DNA from: Bin52 sp965243345
Lineage (GTDB): Bacteria; Pseudomonadota; Alphaproteobacteria; Thalassobaculales; Thalassobaculaceae
Direction of reading: 5' to 3'
Length of the DNA: 64,000 bases
NCBI GenBank assembly: GCA_965243345.1
Contig: CBDEUR010000003.1
Location: forward strand, 806,001-870,000
Position 1 is the first letter of the stretch. Every line of letters begins with the position of its first letter. A program made the position numbers and the translations under genes. Positions 8,292 through 16,572 of the stretch are shown here, in pieces. The notes under the pieces are model-generated. The model had not been told where the DNA came from and ran no database searches. It saw nothing but the letters and a program-made list of their open reading frames with translations.

Positions 8292-9272
8292 ATGAACCCG
8301 ACCAGAGTCGTGTGCCGCCTGCTCCTCGCCCTTGGCATTGCCGTGCTCGCAGCGTCCGCCGCCCAGGCGAAGGAGTTCCGGCTTGGCCTCATCACCCCGC
8401 CCCCGCACGTCTGGACCAAGGCGGCGGCCGCGTTCGGCGAGGACCTGAGCGCACGGACCGGAGGAGCCCATTCGCTCAGCGTGTTTCCGGCGCGCCAGCT
8501 CGGCAACGAGGCACAGATGATGCAGCTCCTGCAGTCAGGTGCTCTCGACATGGCGTTCCTGACCATCGCCGAGGTGTCGAACCGGGTGCCCGACTTCGGA
8601 GCCTTCTATGCGCCCTACATGGTCAGGGATATCGCGCATGCCGGGGCCCTGCTGAAGAGCGATGCCGCGCTGCAGCTGCTCGAGCTGCTGCCGAAGCGGG
8701 CCGGTGTCGTCGGGATCGGCTACGGAATGGCGGGGCTGCGCCAGATCGTCTCGCGCGACGAGGTGGCCACCGCCGACGACCTCGTCGGCCGCAAGCTGCG
8801 CATCACCCCGTTCGAGCCGATCCGCGATTTCTACAACGCGCTTGGTGCCGCGCCGACCCCGATGCCGCTGCCCGCCGTCTACGATGCTCTCGCCAATGGC
8901 CAGGTCGACGCGATCGACATGGATCTCGAACTGATCTGGAAGCTGAAGTACCACGAGCATGCACGGACGATCCTGGTCTCGAACCACATGATGTTTCCCA
9001 TGGTCGGACTGGTCTCGGCGAAGGTGTGGGCCGGACTGTCGGACGATGACCGCGCCACGGTCGGATCGCTGATGAAGAAGCACCTCGACGGTGTCATCGA
9101 CAGCTATGTGCGCCTCGAGCCCACGTTCCTCGCCGAAGTGGAAAAGACCGGCAAGCCGGTGGTCAAGGTCGGTCCCGACTTCTTCGGCAAGGCCGCGGCC
9201 CGGTGGGAGGAGACGTGGAGCGCCAAGGCGCCGTCGCTCGGTGCCATACGCGCCGCAGCCGCGGCCCTGTAG
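8292..9272 (+). CDS. dctP: TRAP transporter solute-binding protein (DctP type)
   Basis: A 326-residue periplasmic receptor for a TRAP importer. An N-terminal signal peptide ends near residue 26 (ALGIAVLAASAAQA). Family blocks include FPARQLGNEAQMMQLLQSG, a VGRKLRI segment holding the carboxylate-binding Arg, and YDALANGQVDAIDM. Most relatives bind organic acids such as C4-dicarboxylates or aromatic acids. The gene is first of a dctP-dctQ-dctM set and is followed by a stem-loop at 9304-9327. Next to a dioxygenase gene, an aromatic or amino-aromatic acid is a reasonable guess, but the ligand cannot be read from the sequence. The symbol is a family name only. Confidence 0.92.
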   Translation: MNPTRVVCRLLLALGIAVLAASAAQAKEFRLGLITPPPHVWTKAAAAFGEDLSARTGGAHSLSVFPARQLGNEAQMMQLLQSGALDMAFLTIAEVSNRVPDFGAFYAPYMVRDIAHAGALLKSDAALQLLELLPKRAGVVGIGYGMAGLRQIVSRDEVATADDLVGRKLRITPFEPIRDFYNALGAAPTPMPLPAVYDALANGQVDAIDMDLELIWKLKYHEHARTILVSNHMMFPMVGLVSAKVWAGLSDDDRATVGSLMKKHLDGVIDSYVRLEPTFLAEVEKTGKPVVKVGPDFFGKAAARWEETWSAKAPSLGAIRAAAAAL

Positions 9273-9303
9273 CGGTCCGAGACCCCGGTGACTGACCTGA
9301 CCG

Positions 9304-9327
9304 CGGTGCGTGCCCGCGCCCGCACCG
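9304..9327 (+). repeat. Stem-loop between binding-protein and permease genes
   Basis: CGGTGCG (9304-9310) and CGCACCG (9321-9327) pair perfectly around a 10-nt loop in the dctP-dctQ spacer. Such hairpins after binding-protein genes often stabilise the upstream mRNA or partly end transcription, so that the receptor outnumbers the permease. Confidence 0.5.
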
Positions 9328-9352
9328 GCAAACACCGGCCCGGGTCCCGCAG

Positions 9353-9895
9353 GTGCTGATCCGGCTGTCCGACCGCCTGCTGCAGCTTGAAAGGGCGCTG
9401 CTGGTCGTAACGGGGGCCGGGCTGGTCGGTCTCATCCTGTTCAACGTGGTGACCCGTGCCGCGGGAGTGGCGGTCTACTGGGTCGACGAACTCGCGATCT
9501 ACGCCATGACCTGGCTGGTGTTCATCGGCGCCGGTCACGCCGTGCGACTGCGCCGGCACGTGCGGGTCACGCTGCTGCTGCCGGCGCTGCCGGACCGGTT
9601 GCGCCGCGGGGCGGAACTCGGCATCGACGTCCTGGTATGGGCGCTCTGCCTGCTGTGCGTGTGGATGAGCTGGATCTGGTACGATCCCCCCGGGATCATC
9701 GCCGCCGGGTTCGACCCCGGCATCTTCTCGGCCCGGACCTTCAACTTCATCTACGACGAGCCGACCCTGACCATCGGTATTGCCAAGCCCTGGGTCTGGC
9801 TGGTGATGCCATGGTTCTCCGTGGCCGCAAGCGTGCACGCCGGTGCGAACATCGTCGAGCGGACGAGCGGGCGCGGGCTCCCGGAGATGCCGTGA
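9353..9895 (+). CDS. dctQ: TRAP transporter small membrane subunit (DctQ type)
   Basis: A 180-residue inner-membrane protein with four predicted transmembrane helices, the normal architecture of the TRAP small subunit. ITRAAG-like and WVDELAIYAMTWLVFIGAG segments are typical. It links the binding protein to the large DctM carrier. The start is a GTG at 9353 (VLIRLSDRLLQLERALL); no better start exists upstream. Its TGA overlaps the GTG of dctM by GTGA, so the two subunits are translationally coupled. Confidence 0.88.
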   Translation: MLIRLSDRLLQLERALLVVTGAGLVGLILFNVVTRAAGVAVYWVDELAIYAMTWLVFIGAGHAVRLRRHVRVTLLLPALPDRLRRGAELGIDVLVWALCLLCVWMSWIWYDPPGIIAAGFDPGIFSARTFNFIYDEPTLTIGIAKPWVWLVMPWFSVAASVHAGANIVERTSGRGLPEMP

Positions 9896-11157
9896 CCGGC
9901 GGCATCTTCCTCGCCACGCTGCTGATCGGGGTCCCGATCAGCTTCGTGCTCATGATCTCGGCCGCGGCCTATATCTGGCTGTCCGGCAACCAGATGCTGT
10001 ACGGCGCCTTCATGCAGCAGCTGTTCAGCGGGATCGAGTCCTACGGTCTCCTCGCGATACCGCTGTTCATGCTGACGGGCGAACTGATGAACGCGGGTGG
10101 CCTGACCCGCAGGCTGATTGCGATGGCACGCGTGTTCGTCGGCGGACTCAGCGGCGGGCTGGCCTACATCAACCTGGTCGCGAACATGATGATGGCGTCG
10201 ATCATGGGCTCGGCCGTGGCACAGATGGCCGTCATGTCACGGGTGATGGTGCCGGAGATGGAACGGGAGGGGTACGACCGCGCCTTCGCCGGCGCCCTGA
10301 CCGCGGCGGGCGGGCTGCTGTCACCGATCATCCCCCCGTCGATGCTGTTCGTCATATTCGGCGTACTGGCGCAGATCGCCATCGGTGACCTGTTCATCGT
10401 CGGCATCGTTCCGGGCCTGATACTCGCCGGCGCCTTCTGCCTGTGCGTGGCGGCCATGGGAGTCCTGACCGATTTTCCGGCAACGGCCCGCCTGTCGCGT
10501 GGCGCAGTGGTCCGGGCCATCGCCCGGGGCTTGCCTGCGCTGGCAATTCCCCTGGTGATCATCGGCGGGATCGTGCTCGGCCTGGCCACGCCGACGGAGT
10601 CGGCGGCGCTGGCGGCACTGGCAGCCTTCGTGATCGGCCGTTTCCTGTACGGGGACCTGGAACTCCGCGACCTCCCGGCGGTCTTCTACGACACCGCCGT
10701 CAACTCGGCAGTCGTCACCTTCCTGATCGCGGCTGCAAACGTGTTCGGCTGGGTCCTGATCTACGAGAAGATCCCCCAGATGGTCGCGGGATGGACCGCC
10801 GGACTGACGGACGATCCGTTCGTGTTCATGCTGCTGGTCAACCTGCTGCTGCTTGTCGTCGGGATGGTGATCGACGGCATCGCGGCCCTGATCATCGTGG
10901 TTCCGATCCTGATGCCGATCGCGACCGGGGTGTTCGGGATCGATCCGTTCCATTTCGGCGTGGTCGTCTGCATCAACCTGGTGCTCGGCCTGCTGACACC
11001 CCCGGTCGGAGCCGGTCTCTACGTGGTGGCGGACATGTCCGGTGCACGGCCCACGGCGATCTTCCTCGCCCTGCTGCCGTTCGTGCTCTCGACCATTGCG
11101 ATACTCGTGCTGCTCAGCTGGCAACCGGTGCTGGTCACCGGCCTGATTTCGGGCTGA
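9892..11157 (+). CDS. dctM: TRAP transporter large membrane subunit (DctM type)
   Basis: A 421-residue carrier subunit with about 12 membrane helices that moves the ligand using the sodium gradient. The family blocks GIESYGLLAIPLFMLTGELM, AGGLLSPIIPPSMLFVIFG and NLVLGLLTPPVGAGLYV are all present. The start is the GTG at 9892, overlapping the dctQ stop, giving VTGGIFLATLLIGVPISF; longer upstream frames would run through dctQ and have no support. With dctP and dctQ it forms a complete transporter. Confidence 0.92.
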   Translation: MTGGIFLATLLIGVPISFVLMISAAAYIWLSGNQMLYGAFMQQLFSGIESYGLLAIPLFMLTGELMNAGGLTRRLIAMARVFVGGLSGGLAYINLVANMMMASIMGSAVAQMAVMSRVMVPEMEREGYDRAFAGALTAAGGLLSPIIPPSMLFVIFGVLAQIAIGDLFIVGIVPGLILAGAFCLCVAAMGVLTDFPATARLSRGAVVRAIARGLPALAIPLVIIGGIVLGLATPTESAALAALAAFVIGRFLYGDLELRDLPAVFYDTAVNSAVVTFLIAAANVFGWVLIYEKIPQMVAGWTAGLTDDPFVFMLLVNLLLLVVGMVIDGIAALIIVVPILMPIATGVFGIDPFHFGVVVCINLVLGLLTPPVGAGLYVVADMSGARPTAIFLALLPFVLSTIAILVLLSWQPVLVTGLISG

Positions 11158-11282
11158 TCGGGGTCATGGTCCTGCCCGGTGCCCGACCACGGGTCTTTTC
11201 ACGTCCGTTCCGTGTTGTCAGAATGGTGCCCTGTCGGAGTGCTCCCGGCGCTCTGGCCACGTGAACAACCGCGGCCTGCGCC

Positions 11283-12725
11283 ATGCCCCGTCCCCGAGTG
11301 CTGTTCTGCCTGTTTGACGGGCTGCGCCGTGACCTGGTTCGGCCCGAACTGATGCCGCGGCTGCACCGGTTCCGCAACTCCTGGTGCGAGTTTCCGAACA
11401 GCTCGGCCGCCTTTCCGTCCGAGACCCGGGTGCAGGTCTCGAGCCTGGTCACCGGTGCCTTTCCCGAGGGTCACGGCATCATGGCCAACAGCTTCCTCGA
11501 CCCGGCTCTCGGCCTTCCCGGACCACTCGACACCTCTGACCTCGAGGGCATGGCCCTGGCCCGGCGCGTCTACGGCCGGCTGCACAGGGCCGAGACCCTG
11601 GGCGAGTGCCTCGCCCGCGCGGATCGACGCTACGCCGTCGTGACCGCCGGCACCCGGGGCAACGCAATGCTGCTCGACCTGCACGCGGACGAACTCGGCC
11701 AGGCGGTGTTCTCGACCCAGTCGGGCCTGGTTTCGAGCCGGGCCGCCGACCACGAGGCGGTCGTCGGGCGTTTTGGTCCCCCGCCTTCCCGAACCTTCCC
11801 GGATACGGCGATGACCGCCTACGTCGTGCGGGTGCTGCTCGAACACTTCATCCCGGACCATGACGCCGACCTGCAGGTGATCTGGTTCAACGAACCCGAT
11901 CTCACCCTCCACTACCGCGGCATCGGTTCGCCGGAGAGCCTGGCGGCCCTGCGGGCGGTCGACGCGGCGTTCGGCCGCATTCTCGACTGGTGGGACGGCG
12001 AGGGCAGGGCGGCCGGCTGGCGCCTGGTCACCGCATCCGATCACGGACAGATCACGGTGACCGGGCAGGTCGACGTGGTGGGCGCGCTGCGCGACGGTGG
12101 CTTCCGGGTCGGGCCCGGCGGCGATCTCGCGATCAGGTCCGGCTACAGCAGTCATCTCGTGGTGCGCGACCGCGATCCCTCGCTTGTCGCCCGCGTGGTC
12201 GGGTTCCTTGCCGAGCAGGACTGGTGCGGGCTGATCCTGAGCCGCACCGGCGTCGAGGGAACCCTGGCGATGGAGGCGGTCGGCGTCTGCAACGAGCGCT
12301 CCGCCGACGTCGCCTTCACGCTCCGGACCACCGACGCGGCCAACGACTGGGGCTACCCGGGCACATGCCTTGCCGACAACCCCGACATTCCGCCGGGCGG
12401 CGGCCTGCACGGCGGCTTGCACGCGATCGAGCTCGGAACCCTGCTGGTGTTCGGAGGCGACGGGGTGGTGCCGTCGGGTCGTATCGACAGCCCGGCCGGT
12501 GTGATCGACATCGCCCCGACCATGCTTCATCTGCTTGGCATCCCGGCCCCGCGGACGGCGACGGGCCGGGTGCTGCACGAGGCATTCACGGGCGCGGGCG
12601 CGGCGCCGGCCTGGCGCGAGGACATCCTGCGCTCCCGTACCGGCAGCCATGTCCAGCAGCTCACCGTCGCCCGGATCGACGGGCAGCGGGCGCCGCGGCT
12701 GCGCGGCGCGAGGAGGCTTGCATGA
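11283..12725 (+). CDS. Alkaline-phosphatase-superfamily hydrolase (NPP/phosphodiesterase-like)
   Basis: A 480-residue metal-dependent hydrolase of the alkaline phosphatase superfamily. Asp12 (LFDGLRRD) and Thr48 (PSETRVQVSSLVTG) are the N-terminal metal ligand and likely nucleophile. Asp and His in WFNEPDLTLHYRG, the SDHGQ motif, and a His in the GGGLHGGLH segment supply the other zinc or iron ligands. The sequence around Thr48 is closer to phosphonate- and nucleotide-diester hydrolases than to classical phosphatases. There is no signal peptide, so it is cytoplasmic. Its stop overlaps the next start (ATGA), coupling it to the NMT1-like gene. The substrate is unknown; phosphodiester, phosphonate ester or sulfate ester are options. 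Confidence 0.82.
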   Translation: MPRPRVLFCLFDGLRRDLVRPELMPRLHRFRNSWCEFPNSSAAFPSETRVQVSSLVTGAFPEGHGIMANSFLDPALGLPGPLDTSDLEGMALARRVYGRLHRAETLGECLARADRRYAVVTAGTRGNAMLLDLHADELGQAVFSTQSGLVSSRAADHEAVVGRFGPPPSRTFPDTAMTAYVVRVLLEHFIPDHDADLQVIWFNEPDLTLHYRGIGSPESLAALRAVDAAFGRILDWWDGEGRAAGWRLVTASDHGQITVTGQVDVVGALRDGGFRVGPGGDLAIRSGYSSHLVVRDRDPSLVARVVGFLAEQDWCGLILSRTGVEGTLAMEAVGVCNERSADVAFTLRTTDAANDWGYPGTCLADNPDIPPGGGLHGGLHAIELGTLLVFGGDGVVPSGRIDSPAGVIDIAPTMLHLLGIPAPRTATGRVLHEAFTGAGAAPAWREDILRSRTGSHVQQLTVARIDGQRAPRLRGARRLA

Positions 12726-13648
12726 CACGGACAATCCGGCTGCTGGAGAACATGCGCGCGCCGGTCTACATCCCCTACTACCTGGCGCAGGCGCGCGGCG
12801 CCTTCGCCGCCGAGGGGCTCGACGTCGACATCGGGCTGTCTCCGGCTCCGACCCGCACTCCCGAGGCGTTGCTGGAAGGCGAGGCCGACGTCTCCTGGGG
12901 CGGACCGATGCGGGTCATGATGCACCATGACCGCGATCCGCTGTGCCCGCTGGTGTGTTTCTGCCTGGTGGTCGGGCGCGAACCCTTCACACTGGTCGGG
13001 CGCGAACCGCGGCCCGGGTTCCGTTTCTCCGACCTGGCCGGCATGCGGGTGGCGACGGTGAGCGAGGTGCCGACGCCATGGATGTGCTTCCAGGAGGACC
13101 TGCGCCGGGCCGGCATCGATCCGGCCTCGCTTGACCGCATCCCGGACGGCACGATGGCGGGGAACATCGAGGCATTGCGACGGGGCGACTGCGACGTGGT
13201 CCAGCTGTTCGAGCCGTGGCTCGATGTCGCGCTGGAGACGGCGGATGCCCACGTCTGGCACCGGTTCGCCGACCGCGGACCGGTCGCCTACACCACCTTC
13301 TACACAACCGCCCGGTTTGCGGCCCAGGAACACGCCGCCTGCCGGGCGATGGCCCGGGCCATGGAGCGGACGCTTGCGGCACTTGCCGTGGAACCCGAGA
13401 CCGGGATCGCCGCCGAGGTCCGGTCCTTCTTCCCCGACCTCAAAGAGGCGGCGGTTGCGCGCATCATCGCGCGCTACCGGGCTTCCGGAGTGTGGACACG
13501 GACCACCGAACTCGGTGTCGAGGCGATGGTGAGGCTCAAGCTGGGCCTGATTTCGGGCGGACTGATCAGCAGTGATGTGCCGTGCGAACGGCTGATCGCG
13601 CCGAAACTCGCCGACATTCCGCCCCCGGACCGCCCCGCGCCATCTTGA
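12722..13648 (+). CDS. NMT1/THI5-like (SsuA/TauA-type) binding protein without signal peptide
   Basis: A 308-residue protein of the NMT1/THI5-like periplasmic-binding fold. The opening RLLENMRAPVYIPYYLAQAR and the block FSDLAGMRVATVSEVPTPWM resemble ABC receptors for sulfonates, taurine, nitrate or pyrimidine precursors. Unlike those, it begins directly with the first beta strand and has no leader or lipobox, so it should remain in the cytoplasm. No ABC permease or ATPase follows. Yeast THI5/NMT1 relatives act as enzymes, so a cytosolic enzymatic or sensing role is possible. It is translationally coupled to the preceding phosphatase-like gene, suggesting a shared small molecule. Confidence 0.78.
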   Translation: MTRTIRLLENMRAPVYIPYYLAQARGAFAAEGLDVDIGLSPAPTRTPEALLEGEADVSWGGPMRVMMHHDRDPLCPLVCFCLVVGREPFTLVGREPRPGFRFSDLAGMRVATVSEVPTPWMCFQEDLRRAGIDPASLDRIPDGTMAGNIEALRRGDCDVVQLFEPWLDVALETADAHVWHRFADRGPVAYTTFYTTARFAAQEHAACRAMARAMERTLAALAVEPETGIAAEVRSFFPDLKEAAVARIIARYRASGVWTRTTELGVEAMVRLKLGLISGGLISSDVPCERLIAPKLADIPPPDRPAPS

Positions 13649-13943
13649 TCGGGTGCGGGAGCCGGTCCGGAACAGCGGCGCCCGGAACGCGTCGCAACGG
13701 ACCGGGTCGATACGCGGCTGCACGCGGGCGTCAGGGTGCGTACGCGGGTTCGGTACGGCAACCGATGGGCCGGGTGGCCGGACAGGACCCCGGTCCCGGC
13801 GCCACGGTCCGGCACCGGCGGGCAGTACCGCGCGTGGCAGGCCGCATCCGTGCCTGTCACGAGTTTGACATCGCATCTGTTTGCAGCGTCTACTTCACGT
13901 CCCGTATTCTCTGAGCACGGATCGCAAGGGAGCAAGACAACTG
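13649..13943 (+). other. Spacer upstream of the dipeptide-type ABC operon
   Basis: No gene is visible. CCGGTCCG (13662-13669) and CGGACCGG (13698-13705) form an 8-bp stem with a 28-nt loop soon after the upstream stop and could help end that transcript. The right third carries the promoter candidate at 13865-13894. Confidence 0.45.
13865..13894 (+). promoter_or_regulatory. Candidate sigma-70-type promoter of dppA
   Basis: TTGACA (13865-13870), an 18-nt spacer and TCTACT (13889-13894) give a perfect -35 and a 4 of 6 match at -10, about 50 nt before the dppA ATG. Confidence 0.45.
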
Positions 13944-15581
13944 ATGCCAAAGAAGAATCGTCTCGTCGGAGCCTTGGTTGCCTCCGTGTTTGCCGCGGCC
14001 TCCGCGACAGCACTGGCAGCTGACCAGGAAGGTACGCTCGTGGTTGCGCTCGAAACGCTGGGCGGCCAGACCATGGACCCGATTCTGGAAGACCGGGCAC
14101 CGCACGCGCATTATCAGGCCCCGGTCTTCGATGCGCTGATCGGCTTCAATTACGAGGAAGGCGGCCTGGGGCCCGGAGTGACGGAGCGCTGGGAACTCGC
14201 AGAGGACGGCCTGAGTTGGGTATTTCACCTGCAGAAGGGCCTGACCTGGCACAACGGAGATCCGCTGACCGCACATGACGTGAAGTTCAGTCTCGAACGC
14301 ACGATGTCGGAGGAATCCCTGGCTTCCCGAGCCGCAGCACTCCGCCGCAACGTCAAGAGCATCGAGGTGATCGATGATCACACGGTTCGGGTCTACACCA
14401 ACGGCGTCCAGGTTCATTTCCCGGCCGGACTGAGCCGCGCGGTGTTCCAGGAAGGCCAGTTGATGCCCAAGGCGTACATCGAGAAGGTGGGCGTCGATGA
14501 ATTCCGCAAGAATCCCGTGGGAAGCGGGCCGTGGAAGTTCGTCGAGAGCGTGCCCGGCGACTATGTCGAGTACGAGGCGGTAGAGGGACCGCACTGGCGC
14601 GGCACGCCGAAATTCAAGCGCTTGCGGATCCTGCTGGTGCCTGAGGAGAGTACCCGGGTTGCCATGGTGCGGACCGGTGAAGCGGCGATTGCGAGCATCA
14701 GTCCGGAATCAATCCGAGAGGCCGAGGCTGCCGAGCTCAAGGTGGTGACGGTTCCGGCAACCATGCAGGCGATCTACCAGTTCTGGGGCACATACAAGGA
14801 GGCCCACAAGGAAGGTCCCCTTGCGGACAAGCGGGTTCGCGAGGCGCTTTCGCTCGCCATCGACCGCCAGCAGATCATCGATCACGTGATGTATGGCAAG
14901 GCGAGCTGGCCGATGCCCTTCGCGACCTTCAGCTATGCGGTCGATACCGACATTGCCAAGTGGCAGGCATGGGCCAGGGAAGCGCTGCGCTATGATCCCG
15001 AACGGGCGAAGGAACTGCTCGCGGAGGCCGGGTATCCGGACGGCTTCGACATGACGTTCGCCAATACGGCGCTTCCGGGCACGCCGTACATGACCCAGAT
15101 CGGCATTGCCGTGGCCGATTTCTGGACGAAGATCGGGGTCAATGTGAATCTCAAGCATTACGAGTGGGGTGCTTTCAGACTGCTGTATCGTGGCGAACAG
15201 AAGGCGCTTGCCGGTGCGGCATCGATGTTCCGGACCGCGGGCCGGCCGGTGGCGGTCGCCCGCTATTCCGGCGGCTTCCGCAGCACGAGCGGTCATCACC
15301 TGTTTGGCGATGAGCAGGAATGTGATGCTTTCTGCCAGGCCTATGACAAGCTGCATGTGGAGGTTGTCACGGCTCAGGATGCGGCATTGAGGGCGCAGAA
15401 GACCGATGAAATGCTGACCATGGTGGCTGACAGCTGGATGGCGGTTCCGATCCTCGAGGGTATGGGGTACTGGGCGGTCAATCCCGAAAAGGTCGGTTAC
15501 TTCAACACCATTCCAGGCAGGCACGAACTCGGGGACGTGTTCGAGCGCATGCCTCGGCCGGAGCAGAAGTCCTGGCCGTAG
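13944..15581 (+). CDS. dppA: ABC transporter substrate-binding protein, family 5 (dipeptide/oligopeptide type)
   Basis: A 545-residue periplasmic receptor of the SBP_bac_5 family, which carries peptides, nickel chelates, opines or sugars. The signal peptide covers residues 1-26 (MPKKNRLVGALVASVFAAAS, then ATALA). Typical blocks include LTWHNGDPLTAHDVKFSLE, NPVGSGPWKF and VREALSLAIDRQQIIDHVMYG. The ATG at 13944 was chosen over an upstream frame because it opens the signal peptide and follows GGGAGCAAG. It heads an operon with two permeases and two ATPases. Third-position G+C looks lower than in the neighbouring clusters. The ligand is not known; the symbol reflects the family. Confidence 0.9.
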   Translation: MPKKNRLVGALVASVFAAASATALAADQEGTLVVALETLGGQTMDPILEDRAPHAHYQAPVFDALIGFNYEEGGLGPGVTERWELAEDGLSWVFHLQKGLTWHNGDPLTAHDVKFSLERTMSEESLASRAAALRRNVKSIEVIDDHTVRVYTNGVQVHFPAGLSRAVFQEGQLMPKAYIEKVGVDEFRKNPVGSGPWKFVESVPGDYVEYEAVEGPHWRGTPKFKRLRILLVPEESTRVAMVRTGEAAIASISPESIREAEAAELKVVTVPATMQAIYQFWGTYKEAHKEGPLADKRVREALSLAIDRQQIIDHVMYGKASWPMPFATFSYAVDTDIAKWQAWAREALRYDPERAKELLAEAGYPDGFDMTFANTALPGTPYMTQIGIAVADFWTKIGVNVNLKHYEWGAFRLLYRGEQKALAGAASMFRTAGRPVAVARYSGGFRSTSGHHLFGDEQECDAFCQAYDKLHVEVVTAQDAALRAQKTDEMLTMVADSWMAVPILEGMGYWAVNPEKVGYFNTIPGRHELGDVFERMPRPEQKSWP

Positions 15582-15593
15582 TTTCAGGGAGCA

Positions 15594-15621
15594 CGGGCGT
15601 CCGGCATTGTCCGGACGCCCG
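15594..15621 (+). repeat. Perfect 11-bp stem-loop between dppA and dppB
   Basis: CGGGCGTCCGG (15594-15604) pairs perfectly with CCGGACGCCCG (15611-15621) around the loop CATTGT. It sits 12 nt after the dppA stop and 26 nt before dppB. It probably stabilises the dppA message or acts as a leaky terminator that sets a high receptor-to-permease ratio. Confidence 0.7.
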
Positions 15622-15647
15622 CCGTTCCGGCTTCGCAGCGGACTGAC

Positions 15648-16565
15648 ATGCAGCGCTACATATTGCAGCGTCTCATTCACGGAATGGTCCTGCTCGTTGC
15701 CGTGACGGCCATTGTCTTCTTCATAGGACGACTGACCGGAAATCCGGTCGACATGATGCTGCCGGAGGACGCGACCGAGGAAGACCGGGTGGACATGATC
15801 AAGCGCCTTCAGCTTGAAGGCAGTGTCCTCGAGCAGTTTCAGGTCTTCGTGGTGGATGCCGTCCAGGGCGATCTCGGGATGTCAATCCGGTACCGCCAGC
15901 CGGCCGCCGACATCTTTTTCTCCCGCCTGCCCAACACGCTGCTGATGATTCCACCGGCGATGATCCTGGCCATCGTCATGGCGGTGCCGCTCGGGATCAT
16001 TTCGGCATTGCGCCGCGGCGGCATCATCGATCGATTATCCGCAACCATTGCGGTTCTCGGCATCTCGACGCCCAACTTCTGGCTCGGCATCGTGCTGATC
16101 TACCTGTTCAGCGTCACCCTGGGGTGGCTGCCGTCGAGCCGCATGGGCGGGCCCCTCAACTACATCATGCCGACGATCACGCTCGGCACGTTTCTGGTCG
16201 CCGGCTTCATGCGGCTGATCCGCTCGAGCATGCTGGACGCGCTGGACAGCGAGTATGTCAAGCTCGCCCGGATCAAGGGCGTGAGCGAGTTCACGGTCAT
16301 CTGGAAGCACTGCCTGCGGAACGCCCTGATCCCGGTGCTGTCGCTGTGGGGCGTCTTCATGGGCGGCCTGGTGACCGGAGCCATCGTCACGGAAACCGTA
16401 TTCGCCTGGCCGGGCATTGGCCGGTTGACCTACGAGGCGGTGATCTTCAGGGACTATCCGCTGCTGCAGGCCGTCATCATCATGGACGCGATCTTCATCC
16501 TGTTCATCAATCTGCTGGTCGACATCCTCTATGCGTATGTCGACCCGCGCATTCGGTTCGAGTAG
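15648..16565 (+). CDS. dppB: ABC transporter permease (DppB type)
   Basis: A 305-residue inner-membrane permease with six predicted helices. It starts MQRYILQRLIHGMVLLVAVT, the classic DppB opening. The EAA loop that docks the ATPases is near residues 200-220 (LDSEYVKLARIKGVSEFTVI). The C-terminal PGIGRLTYEAVIFRDYPLLQ block is diagnostic. It pairs with dppC 7 nt downstream to form the translocation channel. The ATG at 15648 opens the protein exactly at the family start. Confidence 0.93.
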   Translation: MQRYILQRLIHGMVLLVAVTAIVFFIGRLTGNPVDMMLPEDATEEDRVDMIKRLQLEGSVLEQFQVFVVDAVQGDLGMSIRYRQPAADIFFSRLPNTLLMIPPAMILAIVMAVPLGIISALRRGGIIDRLSATIAVLGISTPNFWLGIVLIYLFSVTLGWLPSSRMGGPLNYIMPTITLGTFLVAGFMRLIRSSMLDALDSEYVKLARIKGVSEFTVIWKHCLRNALIPVLSLWGVFMGGLVTGAIVTETVFAWPGIGRLTYEAVIFRDYPLLQAVIIMDAIFILFINLLVDILYAYVDPRIRFE

Positions 16566-16572
16566 CGCGACC

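Noticed and set aside
13662..13705. 8-bp inverted repeat as an intrinsic terminator
   Set aside because: Loop of 28 nt and no T-run; too weak to call a terminator.
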